Counted from the stretch's first letter, positions 24,050 to 33,006 are shown. The stretch is DNA of 64,000 nt from Flavobacterium sp. DG2-3 (GCF_030730925.1 NZ_JAVAMB010000025.1:1-64000), one strand, 5' to 3'. Numbers and translations: made by a program. The notes: generated from the sequence alone by a model not told the origin.

Positions 24050-24250
24050 ATGGACAAGAATAATCAAACCCAGAAAAACCCGAACCCAAAACAGGGCGGG
24101 GCAGATCATCGAACTGATACTAGAAAACATCAATATAAAGAACACGATGAAGTTTTGACTAACGATGAAAATTATGATGCTGATACCAAAAAGTTTAAAG
24201 GCGAAGCGCCAGAACTCGATGATAAGTTGAATAATGAAGAAAAAAAATAA
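24050..24250 (+). CDS. Small hydrophilic, disorder-like protein
   Basis: A 66-residue protein with almost no hydrophobic residues, rich in Asn, Gln, Lys, Asp and Glu (NNQTQKNPNPKQGGADHRTD ... PELDDKLNNEEKK). It looks intrinsically disordered and may be a stress-type protein like small hydrophilins; that is inference. It has an AAAGGAAAGA sequence just upstream of the start that could serve as a ribosome binding site, and a strong terminator after it. The overlapping frame at 23955-24158 is rejected. Confidence 0.7.
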   Translation: MDKNNQTQKNPNPKQGGADHRTDTRKHQYKEHDEVLTNDENYDADTKKFKGEAPELDDKLNNEEKK

Positions 24251-24253
24251 TTC

Positions 24254-24287
24254 AAAAACGTCTCAATTTTGTTTGAGACGTTTTTTT
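24254..24287 (+). terminator. Rho-independent terminator
   Basis: AAAAACGTCTCAA / TTTGAGACGTTTTTTT stem with T7 tract right after the stop codon at 24250. Confidence 0.9.
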
Positions 24288-24409
24288 ATGGACTTTTTTT
24301 AACAGATCGAACTGAAGATGTAAAAAATATGAGTTGATTTTTATAGATTTGTAAAAATCTAATATAATCTCTCAAAATACTATTTGAGAAACCATATATA
24401 ATATAAGGC

Positions 24410-25045
24410 ATGAAATCGATTACTTCAGTTTTTTTTCTTTTAATGTTTGTTTGTTCCAATTCATACTCGCAGTTGAGTTCTGAAAAAATATTCGAAAGTT
24501 TTAAACAAGGTGAGCGTACCAATTGTTCTTCTATAGCTTTTATTAAAGCATCTTTAAATGTATACGGACTTGACAATCTTTTTATAAGCGAAAAATTAGC
24601 GAATGATTCTTATAAGATTACGCTAAAAAACAACGCAACCTTTCATTTAGACAGCAGTGAAGTAAATAAGGCGACAAAATCTGCGGGTTTTGTTTATATC
24701 AAAGATAATTGTGACAGTGAAAAAATAAGAGATTATGCTATTTTGACTTATGCTGTAATGGCAAAATATATGCAGATTATCGATAACGAACCCACTTTTG
24801 AGAAAGCTTTGGAAGAATTGGAAGAAGGAACGGTTTATACTCCAACCATCTATAAATACTTAGGATTCAAATTAGGCAAGCAGATTCAGAAATTAAAAAG
24901 ACAATCTGGAAGTGAATATTGCGGTGTTGTCGCATGGTCAAAAGCGCATGCTGTGTTTGTTTGTGAAGATTTTATGGATTATTACGGCAACAAAAAAAGC
25001 ATTTGGATCAAATATCCGGGTCGTTTTAGAATTATTAAGTCTTAA
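24410..25045 (+). CDS. Secreted hypothetical protein with possible Cys-His catalytic pair
   Basis: A 211-residue protein with a signal peptide (SVFFLLMFVCSNSYSQ). Its conserved-looking features are RTNCSSIAFIKASLNVYG (Cys about residue 38) and a late CGVVAWSKAHAVFVCEDFMDYYG (His about residue 183). A Cys at the start of a helix and a His at the start of a beta strand are the layout of papain-like peptidases and transglutaminases, so such a fold is possible. I cannot confirm it. It is a single gene without clear operon partners. Confidence 0.7.
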   Translation: MKSITSVFFLLMFVCSNSYSQLSSEKIFESFKQGERTNCSSIAFIKASLNVYGLDNLFISEKLANDSYKITLKNNATFHLDSSEVNKATKSAGFVYIKDNCDSEKIRDYAILTYAVMAKYMQIIDNEPTFEKALEELEEGTVYTPTIYKYLGFKLGKQIQKLKRQSGSEYCGVVAWSKAHAVFVCEDFMDYYGNKKSIWIKYPGRFRIIKS

Positions 25046-25213
25046 ACAATACGTAGTTATACTGCCGAAAAATCCTTAATTTCTGGGGTTTTGGTGTACT
25101 ATTTTACTTATCGCAACGTAACAAATGTAATTTTATTGTGAAAAAGGAAATATAAAAGTTGCTTTTTAACATAATTTATATATTTTTGTTTTTATTCAAG
25201 AACCAAATCTATT

Positions 25214-25663
25214 ATGAAAATGAAGAGTAAGATTATTTTATTATGTGTCCTTTTCTTCTTGACAACTGCTGCTGTTTCTGCGCAGGCAAAAAATGCACCA
25301 AGAAGTATCATTAGTACAACAGCTTTAATTCGTAAATACCATGATCAAAAAGAATTAAGTGGTATGCAAAAAGGAGAACTTTTAGAATTGTACATTGAGC
25401 GTATTAAAGTTTTGGTTAAAACACTTCCGTACATTGCTTTGGTTACTAAACCAGGTGTTACAATGGCAGATTTGGGTATTCCTGATACAGCAGACAACAA
25501 AAAAATATTAGACGGTCAGGCAGAAGGAACGACTACTTTCTTAGATACGACAGTAGAATTTCAAAGAAAAATGATGCCTTACTCAGATAAAGGAAATCTT
25601 ATCGCTGCAATTTTATTTTATGAAACTACATTAAAATCTTTACACGAGTTTAACGAAATGTAA
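25214..25663 (+). CDS. Secreted hypothetical protein
   Basis: A 149-residue protein with a clear signal peptide (IILLCVLFFLTTAAVSAQ). The mature part is helical: STTALIRKYHDQKELSGMQKGELLELYIERIKVLVKTLPYIAL, then a short loop with GVTMADLGIPD and two more helices. No motif is recognised. It is a single gene with its own terminator. Confidence 0.75.
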   Translation: MKMKSKIILLCVLFFLTTAAVSAQAKNAPRSIISTTALIRKYHDQKELSGMQKGELLELYIERIKVLVKTLPYIALVTKPGVTMADLGIPDTADNKKILDGQAEGTTTFLDTTVEFQRKMMPYSDKGNLIAAILFYETTLKSLHEFNEM

Positions 25664-25685
25664 TCATTTTAAAAAACAAAATACA

Positions 25686-25720
25686 AACTCCAAGGTTTTA
25701 CGATCTTGGAGTTTTTTTTT
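25686..25720 (+). terminator. Rho-independent terminator
   Basis: AACTCCAAG / CTTGGAGTT stem followed by a T9 run, 23 bp after the stop codon at 25663. Confidence 0.88.
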
Positions 25721-25900
25721 GTTTTTTACTTTATTAAAATGGAATTTAAAAGAATTAAAACGACTTTTAATTTTTCTCTTTTACTATAATTCTTATAAAA
25801 ACACAAAATCAATAGTATTTTGTAACTATTTTGTTTTTAGTATTTTATAATATCTGCATCGTTTTCGTTAACAATTTTTTTGCAAAAAGTTTATTTAAAA

Positions 25901-25931
25901 TTTGGGAAATCGCATTTTTAATTTACTTTTG
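25901..25931 (+). promoter_or_regulatory. Housekeeping promoter of the SusC/SusD operon
   Basis: TTTG (25901-25904), 19 bases, then TACTTTTG (25924-25931): a full match to the Bacteroidota sigma-ABfr type consensus. Transcription should start near 25937, giving a leader of about 370 nt before the susC start codon. Confidence 0.75.
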
Positions 25932-25936
25932 TTCTA

Positions 25937-26304
25937 TCAAATTAGTAGAGTTTAAAAATAACTAAGAAACGCAGTGATTAAAATCCACACACTTCCATTT
26001 CAAATAAGCAAAACCATTTGGCAATTCGGCCGAATGCGTTACTGCAGTTAAAATTCCTCTTTTTTAATTCATTATCAATTAATACCAAAACCCTAAATAG
26101 GGTTAAAATTTTATAGGCCAATTTTAAATAATAGTAATCCAAAAAAAAAGTAAAAATGAAAAAACGAATGTGCTGCAGCTAAAAGAGAAAACCATTTTTG
26201 CAGTTGCAGAAATGGCAGAAGCTTAAAAGAAATAGTCATCTCTAAAAGGAAAGCAGGAAGATAAAATTATCCTTGGCTTACCTATTTTAAACTAAAATAA
26301 AGTA
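25937..26304 (+). promoter_or_regulatory. Long 5' leader of the SusC/SusD operon
   Basis: About 370 nt with no long ORF. It contains a perfect ATTCGGCCGAAT palindrome (26024-26035), AACCCTAAATAGGGTT (about 26091-26106) and an 8-codon reading frame ATG AAA AAA CGA ATG TGC TGC AGC TAA starting near 26156. It could carry post-transcriptional control of the operon, but no known riboswitch is recognised. Confidence 0.4.
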
Positions 26305-29300
26305 ATGAAAATAAAATTAAAAAGATATGCTTACTTATGTGTGTTGTTAATTTCAATTGGAGTTAAAGCACAAGATAACAAGCCATTAATTCAGTCTAAA
26401 CTAGAAGGAAAAGTAATTGATGCCGTTACAAAAGAGCCTATTATTGGGGCTTCTATCACTATTAAAGGCACTACGCACGGGGTTCAAACGGATTTTGATG
26501 GAAAGTTTTTCTTCCAAACGGGACAAAAATTGCCTTACACTTTATTAGTAAGTTATCTAGGATATAAAAAAGCTGAAGTTGTGGTAAATGAAAATCCAGT
26601 AACGATAAGCCTTACAGAAGAACAAAATCAATTATCAGAAGTTGTAATTACGGCTTTGGGTATTTCTAAAGAAAAGAAATCTTTAGGGTATAGTACACAA
26701 GCGCTTAAGACTAAAGATATTGCTGAAACAAAAGAAACTAACTTCTTGAATAGTCTTAGCGGAAAATTAGCGGGAGTTCGTATTACCAATTCACAAGGAG
26801 ATATGGGATCGTCTCGTATTATCATTCGTGGAGAAACTTCGATTGCAGGAAACAACCAGCCATTGTTTGTGGTAGATGGAGTTCCGGTAGATAACTCACA
26901 GTTAGGAAGTGTTGGAGGAGCAACTCGTGATTTTAAAAATGCTATTGCCGATTTGAATCCTAATGATATTGAAACATTGACTGTATTGAAAGGGCCAAAT
27001 GCTGCAGCACTTTACGGATCGCGTGCAGCGCATGGTGTTGTGTTGATTACTACAAAATCTGGAAAAAGCCAGAAAGGATTAGGAATTACGTTGAATTCTG
27101 GAATTACAATTTCACAAGTGTCTACTTTGCCAAGTTTTCAAAACTCTTATGGTCAAGGATCAAATGGAAGATTTAGTTTTGTTGATGGAAAAGGTGGCGG
27201 TGTAAATGATGGTGTTGACGAAAGCTGGGGACCAAGAATGGACGGAAGACTTATTCCGCAATTTTACTCAAATGGAGCGGCTGTACCTTTTGTAGCACAT
27301 CCTAATAATGTGAAAGACTTCTTTAACACAGGTATTACTTATGATAACAGTATTTCGGTAGCCAGATCAGATGAAAAATCGGATTTCCGTTTAGGGGTGA
27401 ACAATCAAAAACAATTGGGAACAGTGCCTAATAGTGAAGTGAATAAAACCAACTTTACGCTTAATACGAATTACCAAATTTCAAAAGGTATCAAAGTAGG
27501 GGTAACGGCAAATTACATTACCACTAATTCTCCAGCCTTACCAGGAGGTCCTTCTGGAAATCGTGCCGCAGGTGTAATGCTGCAGTTCCTTTGGTTCGGT
27601 CGTCAGGTTGATATTAACCAGCTTCAAAGCAATAGAGAAGTGAACTGGAACAACAGTTATTATAGTAATCCGTATTGGAATGCGTATTATAACACTACAA
27701 GCCAGCAGCGTAACCGTATCATTGGAGACGTTCACTTGGATGCAAAATTGGCTGAAGGACTTAATTTTAAATTCCGTACAGGAGTTGATTATTATAATGA
27801 CAGAAGAAAATATGAGATCAGATATGGTACTAATGGAACTCCTTTCGGATCTTATGCTGAAGATGCTTACACAGTAAATGAGCAAAACACAGAAGGTATT
27901 TTTACTTATACTAAAAAACTAAACGACGATTTTACTGTAGATGCTCTTGCCGGATTTAATATTCGTAATCATAGCGATGCCAACAATTATCAGAAAGCGC
28001 CACGTTTGGCTGTACCAGATTTGTACACTTTAACCAATTCGCGTGATCCATTAACATCATCAAACAACTTATCAAGATTAAGAGTGTATAGTGCTTATGC
28101 TTCTGCGCAATTTGGTTATAAAAACTATGCTTTCTTAAACGTTACAGGGCGTAATGACTGGTCATCTACATTACCAAGCAGCAACCGTTCTTATTTTTAT
28201 CCTTCTATTAATGGTAGTTTGGTTTTATCTGAAGCTTTCAATTTGAAAAGCAATACGCTTGATTTCTTAAAAATACGTGGTGGATGGTCTGAAGTGGGTA
28301 ACGATGCAGATCCGTATCAATTGGCTACGGTTTATAATTTCCAAACGGCTTTTGACGGAAATCCAATTCAAACTTCTTCACAAAGAAAATTGAATGAAAA
28401 CCTGAAACCAGAAACAACACGCTCCACCGAAGTTGGTTTAGAAGCTACTTTCTTTAAAAACAGACTTCATTTTGATGCTGCTTATTACAATACCAATAGT
28501 TTTGACCAGATTTTGGAGATTAAAACCACAACTTCAAGCGGTTATAACTCTCAGTTAATCAATGCTGGAAAAATAAACAATAGAGGTATAGAAATTCAAT
28601 TGGACGGAACTCCTATTCAAACAGAAAACTTCAAATGGAATATTGGAGCCAATTATTCTAAAAACACTAGTGAAGTTGAAATTTTGGATTATGCCAAACA
28701 AATTCAAAACTATACAATTGGTACTTCTGGAGGTGTAGATGTATTAGCGTCTGTAGGTCAGGCTTATGGAGCGCTTTACGGAACTGCCTATTTGCGTGAT
28801 GCGAGCGGGAATATTGTAGTAGGAGCAAACGGACTTCCAAAAGCAGATCCGACGAAGAGAGTTTTAGGACATTACACTCCAGATTATTTGGCAGGTGTTA
28901 CCAATACCTTGACGTATAAAAATCTTGAATTATCATTCTTAGTGGATGCAAGCGTAGGAGGAGAAATTTTCTCAGGAACCAACAGAACAGGAACTTATAC
29001 AGGAGTATTGGCTTCAACTCTTCCTGGACGTGGAGCTGAAAACGGCGGTTTAAGTTATTATGTAAACGGAACTACAAAAACATTGGTAAACGGAACTGCC
29101 CCAGCGGGTGTAACCGTATATGACGACGGTATGATTTTTAACGGAGTATACGAAAATGGATCTCCAAATACAACGGTGTTAAGTGCACAGGAATATTACA
29201 AAGCATCTTACAACATTAGCGAAGCATACATTTACAGCTCAACTTTTGTAAAAATGAGAGAAATAAAATTGTCTTACAATGTCAATAAAGCATTTGCAAG

Positions 29301-29481
29301 AAGACTTGGATTAGAAGGGGCAAGTATTACTGCTGTTGGCCGTAACTTGTTCTTTATCTACAAAGACGCACCAAATATTGATCCTGAAACCGCTTTCAAT
29401 ACTGGAAATGCGCAAGGATTGGAAAGTTTAGCTTTACCAACGACCAGAAATTTCAGTCTTAATGTTAATCTTAAATTCTAA
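26305..29481 (+). CDS. SusC/RagA-family TonB-linked outer-membrane protein
   Basis: A 1058-residue TonB-dependent transporter. After a signal peptide (YLCVLLISIGVKAQ) comes a carboxypeptidase-regulatory-like domain (GKVIDAVTKEPIIGASITIKG) and the SusC plug with the hallmark VVDGVPVDNSQLG and VLKGPNAAALYGSRAAHGVVLITTK. The 22-strand barrel ends in NVNLKF. It imports an oligomer captured by the SusD partner immediately downstream (11-bp gap). No polysaccharide-degrading enzyme accompanies the pair, so the substrate cannot be assigned; it could be protein-, siderophore- or glycan-derived. Confidence 0.95.
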   Translation: MKIKLKRYAYLCVLLISIGVKAQDNKPLIQSKLEGKVIDAVTKEPIIGASITIKGTTHGVQTDFDGKFFFQTGQKLPYTLLVSYLGYKKAEVVVNENPVTISLTEEQNQLSEVVITALGISKEKKSLGYSTQALKTKDIAETKETNFLNSLSGKLAGVRITNSQGDMGSSRIIIRGETSIAGNNQPLFVVDGVPVDNSQLGSVGGATRDFKNAIADLNPNDIETLTVLKGPNAAALYGSRAAHGVVLITTKSGKSQKGLGITLNSGITISQVSTLPSFQNSYGQGSNGRFSFVDGKGGGVNDGVDESWGPRMDGRLIPQFYSNGAAVPFVAHPNNVKDFFNTGITYDNSISVARSDEKSDFRLGVNNQKQLGTVPNSEVNKTNFTLNTNYQISKGIKVGVTANYITTNSPALPGGPSGNRAAGVMLQFLWFGRQVDINQLQSNREVNWNNSYYSNPYWNAYYNTTSQQRNRIIGDVHLDAKLAEGLNFKFRTGVDYYNDRRKYEIRYGTNGTPFGSYAEDAYTVNEQNTEGIFTYTKKLNDDFTVDALAGFNIRNHSDANNYQKAPRLAVPDLYTLTNSRDPLTSSNNLSRLRVYSAYASAQFGYKNYAFLNVTGRNDWSSTLPSSNRSYFYPSINGSLVLSEAFNLKSNTLDFLKIRGGWSEVGNDADPYQLATVYNFQTAFDGNPIQTSSQRKLNENLKPETTRSTEVGLEATFFKNRLHFDAAYYNTNSFDQILEIKTTTSSGYNSQLINAGKINNRGIEIQLDGTPIQTENFKWNIGANYSKNTSEVEILDYAKQIQNYTIGTSGGVDVLASVGQAYGALYGTAYLRDASGNIVVGANGLPKADPTKRVLGHYTPDYLAGVTNTLTYKNLELSFLVDASVGGEIFSGTNRTGTYTGVLASTLPGRGAENGGLSYYVNGTTKTLVNGTAPAGVTVYDDGMIFNGVYENGSPNTTVLSAQEYYKASYNISEAYIYSSTFVKMREIKLSYNVNKAFARRLGLEGASITAVGRNLFFIYKDAPNIDPETAFNTGNAQGLESLALPTTRNFSLNVNLKF

Positions 29482-29492
29482 AACTCAGACTC

Positions 29493-30917
29493 ATGTTGAA
29501 AAAAATAGCATATATAACTCTCTTTGCCTTAACGTTTAGCTCTTGCAGCGACACGTTGGATGATATCAATAAAAATCCAAATGCAACCGAAACACCATTG
29601 GCGCCTTATTTGTTAACAGGTACGTTAAAACAAGGAGCCGACTTATATTGGGGTTCTACAAATAACTTTGACTCTTCTTTATTATTTGTGCAGCATTGGG
29701 CAAAAATCCAATATACAGAGCCAGACAGATACGATGTTTCAAACGCTTCATTTGTTACTTTATGGAACACTGGTTACGCAACCTTAATCACAGATTTGAA
29801 TACCATCATCAATTTTCCAGATGCACAGGCCAATTCAAATTATAAAGGAATTGCATTAACGCTTCGTTCGTGGACATTTTTACTGTTGACAGATGCTTAC
29901 GGAAGTATTCCGTACAAAGAAGCTGGTCAAAGTATAACGCCTTCATACAACACTCAAAAAGAAGTGTATACAGGATTACTTGAAGATTTGAAAAACGCTC
30001 AGTCTTTATTGGGTGCAGCAAATGGAACAGTAACTGGTGATTTAGTTTATAAAGGAGACATTGCAAAGTGGAAACGTTACGTAAACTCGCTTCGTTTGCG
30101 TATCGCTTTAAAAATTGCTGACAGAGAACCAGCTTTGGCTAAACAAGCTGCAATTGACGCCACTAATGATGCAGCAGGAGTTTTAAGCAGCAATAACGAT
30201 ACTTTTAAATTTACGTACATTAGCTCGCCACAGCAAAATCCAGCTTCAGCTTGGTTTGAAACTCGTGATGACTACCGTATTTCTAAAACTATGGTTGACA
30301 AACTAAAAGAATTTTCGGATCCTCGTTTGCCAGTTTATGCACAATTGCCATCTGATGCAAGTGTTGGAACCTACGTTGGAGGTGGAAATGGATTATCAAA
30401 TAGTGATGCTAACAGCCAAGGTTTTGCTAAAACATCAAAACCAGGAACTTATTTCCTTACGTCAACATCACCTGCTGTAATTTATTCGTATTCTGAGGTA
30501 TTGTTCAATCTTGCAGAGGCAGCTGCACGTGGTTATATAGGCGGAGATGCAGAACAGCTTTATAAAAATGCCATTACAGCATCATTTAATCAATTTGGTA
30601 TTAATGACGCGACAGTTATTTCGAATTATTTGAACCAAGCAAGTGTAAAATACGATGCAACTAATTATGCTAAATCTATTGGAACACAAAAATGGATTGC
30701 CTTTTTTGGTCAAGGTTTAGACGCTTTTGCAGAATGGAGAAGATTGGATTATCCTGTATTAACAGCGGGTCCAGCAACAGTTTTGGACGGAAAAATACCT
30801 TCCCGTTTTTTCTATCCTGGTACAGAGCAGTCTTTAAATGGAACAAGCTATCAGGCTGCCATTACCGATCAAGGAAAAGATTTATTGACAACCAAACTTT
30901 GGTTTGATGTGAAATAA
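29493..30917 (+). CDS. SusD/RagB-family nutrient-binding lipoprotein (SusD-like_2 type)
   Basis: A 474-residue surface lipoprotein, lipobox TFSSC near residue 18, then SDTLDDINKNPNATETPLAPYLLTG, the usual start of the SusD-like_2 group. Helical TPR-like parts contain ALTLRSWTFLLLTDAYGSIPYKEA and PAVIYSYSEVLFNLAEAAARGYIGGDAEQLYKNAITASF. It forms the lid on the SusC channel encoded just upstream. The C-terminus WFDVK is normal for the group. A strong terminator follows. Confidence 0.94.
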   Translation: MLKKIAYITLFALTFSSCSDTLDDINKNPNATETPLAPYLLTGTLKQGADLYWGSTNNFDSSLLFVQHWAKIQYTEPDRYDVSNASFVTLWNTGYATLITDLNTIINFPDAQANSNYKGIALTLRSWTFLLLTDAYGSIPYKEAGQSITPSYNTQKEVYTGLLEDLKNAQSLLGAANGTVTGDLVYKGDIAKWKRYVNSLRLRIALKIADREPALAKQAAIDATNDAAGVLSSNNDTFKFTYISSPQQNPASAWFETRDDYRISKTMVDKLKEFSDPRLPVYAQLPSDASVGTYVGGGNGLSNSDANSQGFAKTSKPGTYFLTSTSPAVIYSYSEVLFNLAEAAARGYIGGDAEQLYKNAITASFNQFGINDATVISNYLNQASVKYDATNYAKSIGTQKWIAFFGQGLDAFAEWRRLDYPVLTAGPATVLDGKIPSRFFYPGTEQSLNGTSYQAAITDQGKDLLTTKLWFDVK

Positions 30918-30940
30918 ATTTAGATTATAATAAAATAAAT

Positions 30941-31028
30941 TTCATCAAAAAAGCCCTGTGTCACAATCGTGATACAGGGCTTTTGATTTATATTAAATCT
31001 TTTTTACAATTTTTCATACCAATTTAAA
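30941..31028. repeat. 88-bp duplicate of the 32166-32253 region
   Basis: Bases 30941-31028 match 32166-32253 with five differences. The match includes a terminator hairpin and, beyond it, the last eight codons of the minus-strand hydrolase gene 32229-32999. The copy at 30941 is therefore a fossil piece of that gene end. The two copies bracket the RAYT island. Confidence 0.9.
30947..30985 (+). terminator. Terminator of the SusC/SusD operon
   Basis: AAAAAAGCCCTGT / ACAGGGCTTTTG stem 30 bp after the SusD stop. It works in both directions and lies within the 88-bp duplicated block. Confidence 0.88.
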
Positions 31029-31080
31029 TCAGTTGGCGCCATTTTATTTTTAAATTTAAATTAATCTTGCTGCGTATTTT

Positions 31081-31227
31081 GACGCGGATGAAACTGATTT
31101 ACTTCGTAAAAACGCTGATTTGCACGGATTTTTTTAATTTATAATTAAAGTAGACTTTAGCTTGACTTTTTAGATAAAAATAAAAAATCCGTTTTTATCC
31201 GCGTCTTCGTGAAACGAATCCGTTTCA
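31081..31227. repeat. Inverted GACGCGGATGAAACGGATT-type repeat, copy 1
   Basis: GACGCGGATGAAACTGATTTACTTCG and a second ACGCTGATTTGCACGGATTTTTT half are mirrored by AAAAATCCGTTTTTATCC GCGTCTTCGTG and AATCCGTTTCA. Related copies lie at 35591-35722 and 40391-40628. It separates the duplicated terminator block from the RAYT REP. The rest of the 30918-31336 gap has no gene. Confidence 0.85.
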
Positions 31228-31228
31228 C

Positions 31229-31265
31229 AACGATAGCGCAGATTTGCAATCTGTGCCCGCAAAGT
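31229..31265. repeat. REP palindrome upstream of the RAYT gene
   Basis: AACGATAGCGCAGATTTGC followed by AATCTGTGCCCGCAAAGT: a hairpin of GCAGATT / AATCTGTG type. The same sequence recurs at 31924-31960, and an inverted relative lies at 32107-32141. Confidence 0.85.
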
Positions 31266-31339
31266 AATTCCTTCAATATCTTTAAAAAATAAAATTATAG
31301 TTTTACACTTTACTTTTTATTTTTGTAGGAAAAAGATTG

Positions 31340-31894
31340 GTGTCAACAAAATACAAAGCAACAACAACTGAAGAAGCCTATTTTATAACTATAACCGCTG
31401 TAGGCTGGATTGATATCTTTACAAGGCTAAACCAGAAAAACGTTTTAATAAATGCTTTAAAATATTGTCAGGAAAACAAAGGTTTAGAAATTTATGCTTA
31501 TTGTATTATGAGCAGCCATATTCATCTGCTCTGCAAAGGAACTAATGGTTTTGTTTTATCTGATATTATTAGAGATTTTAAAAAATTTACGTCAAAAAAA
31601 ATAGTACAGACTATAATAAACGAACCTGAAAGCAGAAGGGAATGGATGCTGGAATATTTTCAAAAAGCGTGTGAGCATTTAAAAAAGGATCAGACTTATA
31701 AAGTCTGGCAGAATGGTTATCATGCAGAACTTATCTACAGCAATAAATTTATAAAGCAAAAAATAGATTATATTCATAATAATCCTGTCAAAGACAAAAC
31801 TGTAGCTTCTCCTGAAGATTATTATTTTAGTTCAGCAAGGAATTATGCAGACTTAGAAAATGATTTGGATGTTGTTGTATTGTGCTTATTTTAA
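31340..31894 (+). CDS. REP-associated tyrosine transposase (RAYT, Y1/HUH)
   Basis: A 184-residue (GTG start at 31340) or 185-residue (TTG at 31337) single-strand transposase of the IS200-like Y1 family. The HUH-type pair is H-I-H in SSHIHLLCKG, and the catalytic Tyr is in KIDYIHNNPVKD, the ending typical of RAYT proteins. Such enzymes cut and join single-stranded REP hairpins. The flanking REP palindromes at 31229-31265, 31924-31960 and 32107-32141 are its likely substrates. Like other RAYTs it is a single-copy gene in a non-coding region. Confidence 0.92.
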   Translation: MSTKYKATTTEEAYFITITAVGWIDIFTRLNQKNVLINALKYCQENKGLEIYAYCIMSSHIHLLCKGTNGFVLSDIIRDFKKFTSKKIVQTIINEPESRREWMLEYFQKACEHLKKDQTYKVWQNGYHAELIYSNKFIKQKIDYIHNNPVKDKTVASPEDYYFSSARNYADLENDLDVVVLCLF

Positions 31895-31923
31895 AGTATT
31901 TAACTATTTTGTATACTTAACGC

Positions 31924-32106
31924 AACGATAGCGCAGATTTGCAATCTGTGCCCGCAAAGTATTTCCTTCAATATCTAAAAAAATAAAAAGTACAGTTTTA
32001 TACTTTATTTTTTATTTTAGTTCGGCGAAAGAATTATGCAGACCTAGAAATGATTTGGATGTTGTTGTATTATACTTACTTTGAAGTTCAACTGTTTCGC
32101 ATACTT
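31924..32106. mobile_element. Internally deleted derivative of the RAYT unit
   Basis: The segment starts with the same REP and leader as 31229-31336 (AACGATAGCGCAGATTTGC ... TTATTTT) and jumps directly into the last codons of the transposase gene. Bases 32018-32104 match 31833-31919 at most positions. The junction is at the shared word TTATTTT, so it looks like a microhomology deletion that removed almost the whole coding region. The result is a 180-bp non-autonomous element. Confidence 0.8.
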
Positions 32107-32141
32107 GACTTTGCGGGCACGGATTGCAAATCCGCGCTAAC
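32107..32141. repeat. REP palindrome in inverted orientation
   Basis: ACTTTGCGGGCACGGATTGC followed by AAATCCGCGCTAACG is the reverse complement of the REP at 31229, with a few differences (ATCTGTG to ATCCGTG). It closes the RAYT island on the right. Confidence 0.85.
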
Positions 32142-32171
32142 GAATCTGGATTCTGATAAATAATTTTCATC

Positions 32172-32210
32172 AAAAAAGCCCTGTATCAAAATTACGATAC
32201 AGGGCTTTTG
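32172..32210. terminator. Terminator of the 32229-35425 operon
   Basis: AAAAAAGCCCTGT / ACAGGGCTTTTG stem, the second copy of the hairpin at 30947-30985. It follows the minus-strand stop codon at 32229. The 31895-32228 gap otherwise holds only the RAYT remnants. Confidence 0.88.
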
Positions 32211-32228
32211 ATTTATATTAAATCTTTT

Positions 32229-32999
32229 TTACAATTTTTCATACCAATTTAAAATATAATCGGCAACGCTTTCCCAGCCTGGTTCTCCGCAGATGAAGTG
32301 ACTTTTGCCGTCGAATATTTTAAGGTCAACACGACCTGCATTTCCGTTATATCTGCTCGCAATTGTTTCTGTTAAGCTAGGAGGAAAGATATGATCGTTG
32401 CTTCCACCAATAAACAAAATTGGTTCATGCGGTTTTTTGAAATTGATATTAGAAAACGAATTTAAAACCAGTTCTCGGCTTACTTTATAACTTTCGGGCA
32501 CTGCAAATTTCTCAAAAGCAATACTTTTTTGTGATTCTGGAATAGTATTAAAAAAAGCATAATCGTACCATTTTCGGCTTCCCATAAAGTATTTATTAAA
32601 AGAGAAAAAACCAAAAGCAGGAATTACCGTTTTTAAGGTTTGAAAAGGCGGAAACACATTTTTTGGAGGCGCTCCGTCAATACTTACGCCAGCTGCGGCT
32701 TTGCCTAATTCGACTAATTTTAAAGCAGCCATTCCAGCCATTGAATGTCCTATTACCAAAGGTTTTTCGGGTAAAGTGTCTATTAATCGGCTGATATTAT
32801 TGACAACATCTATAAAGCCTGTTTTAGTGAGGTTAGGATGAACCTTGGCTCTCAATTCGGCAGGATTTCCATCGTGTCCAGGATTTGCTGGTGCATAAAC
32901 GGTATATCCTTTTTGTTCATAGTGCTGTTTCCATTCTGCCCAAGTTTTGTCGTTAACAAAATTTCCATGAATAAGCACAATTGTTTTGGAGTTTGACAT
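32229..32999 (-). CDS. Alpha/beta hydrolase
   Basis: A 256-residue hydrolase of the type IVLIHGNFVNDKTWAEW ... YTVYAPANPGHDGNP, with nucleophile elbow GHSMAG, Asp in GGSNDHIFPP and a His in GKSHFICGEPGWE. It resembles the hydrolase at 40645-41433 (same length, same WAxW/EQxGYxVxAP layout). The substrate is unknown. It is the last gene of a minus-strand unit with 33007-33546, 33637-34668 and 34682-35425. Its 3' end was copied into the 30941-31028 block. Confidence 0.9.
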   Translation of the reverse strand: MSNSKTIVLIHGNFVNDKTWAEWKQHYEQKGYTVYAPANPGHDGNPAELRAKVHPNLTKTGFIDVVNNISRLIDTLPEKPLVIGHSMAGMAALKLVELGKAAAGVSIDGAPPKNVFPPFQTLKTVIPAFGFFSFNKYFMGSRKWYDYAFFNTIPESQKSIAFEKFAVPESYKVSRELVLNSFSNINFKKPHEPILFIGGSNDHIFPPSLTETIASRYNGNAGRVDLKIFDGKSHFICGEPGWESVADYILNWYEKL

Positions 33000-33006
33000 G
33001 ATTCTT

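Noticed and set aside
23955..24158. Plus-strand ORF overlapping the start of the small hydrophilic protein.
   Set aside because: It has no ribosome binding site, starts upstream of the promoter and is in a different frame from the better supported 24050-24250 gene.
26024..26106. A riboswitch or known cis-regulatory RNA in the SusC leader.
   Set aside because: The palindromes are short and do not match any riboswitch class I know.
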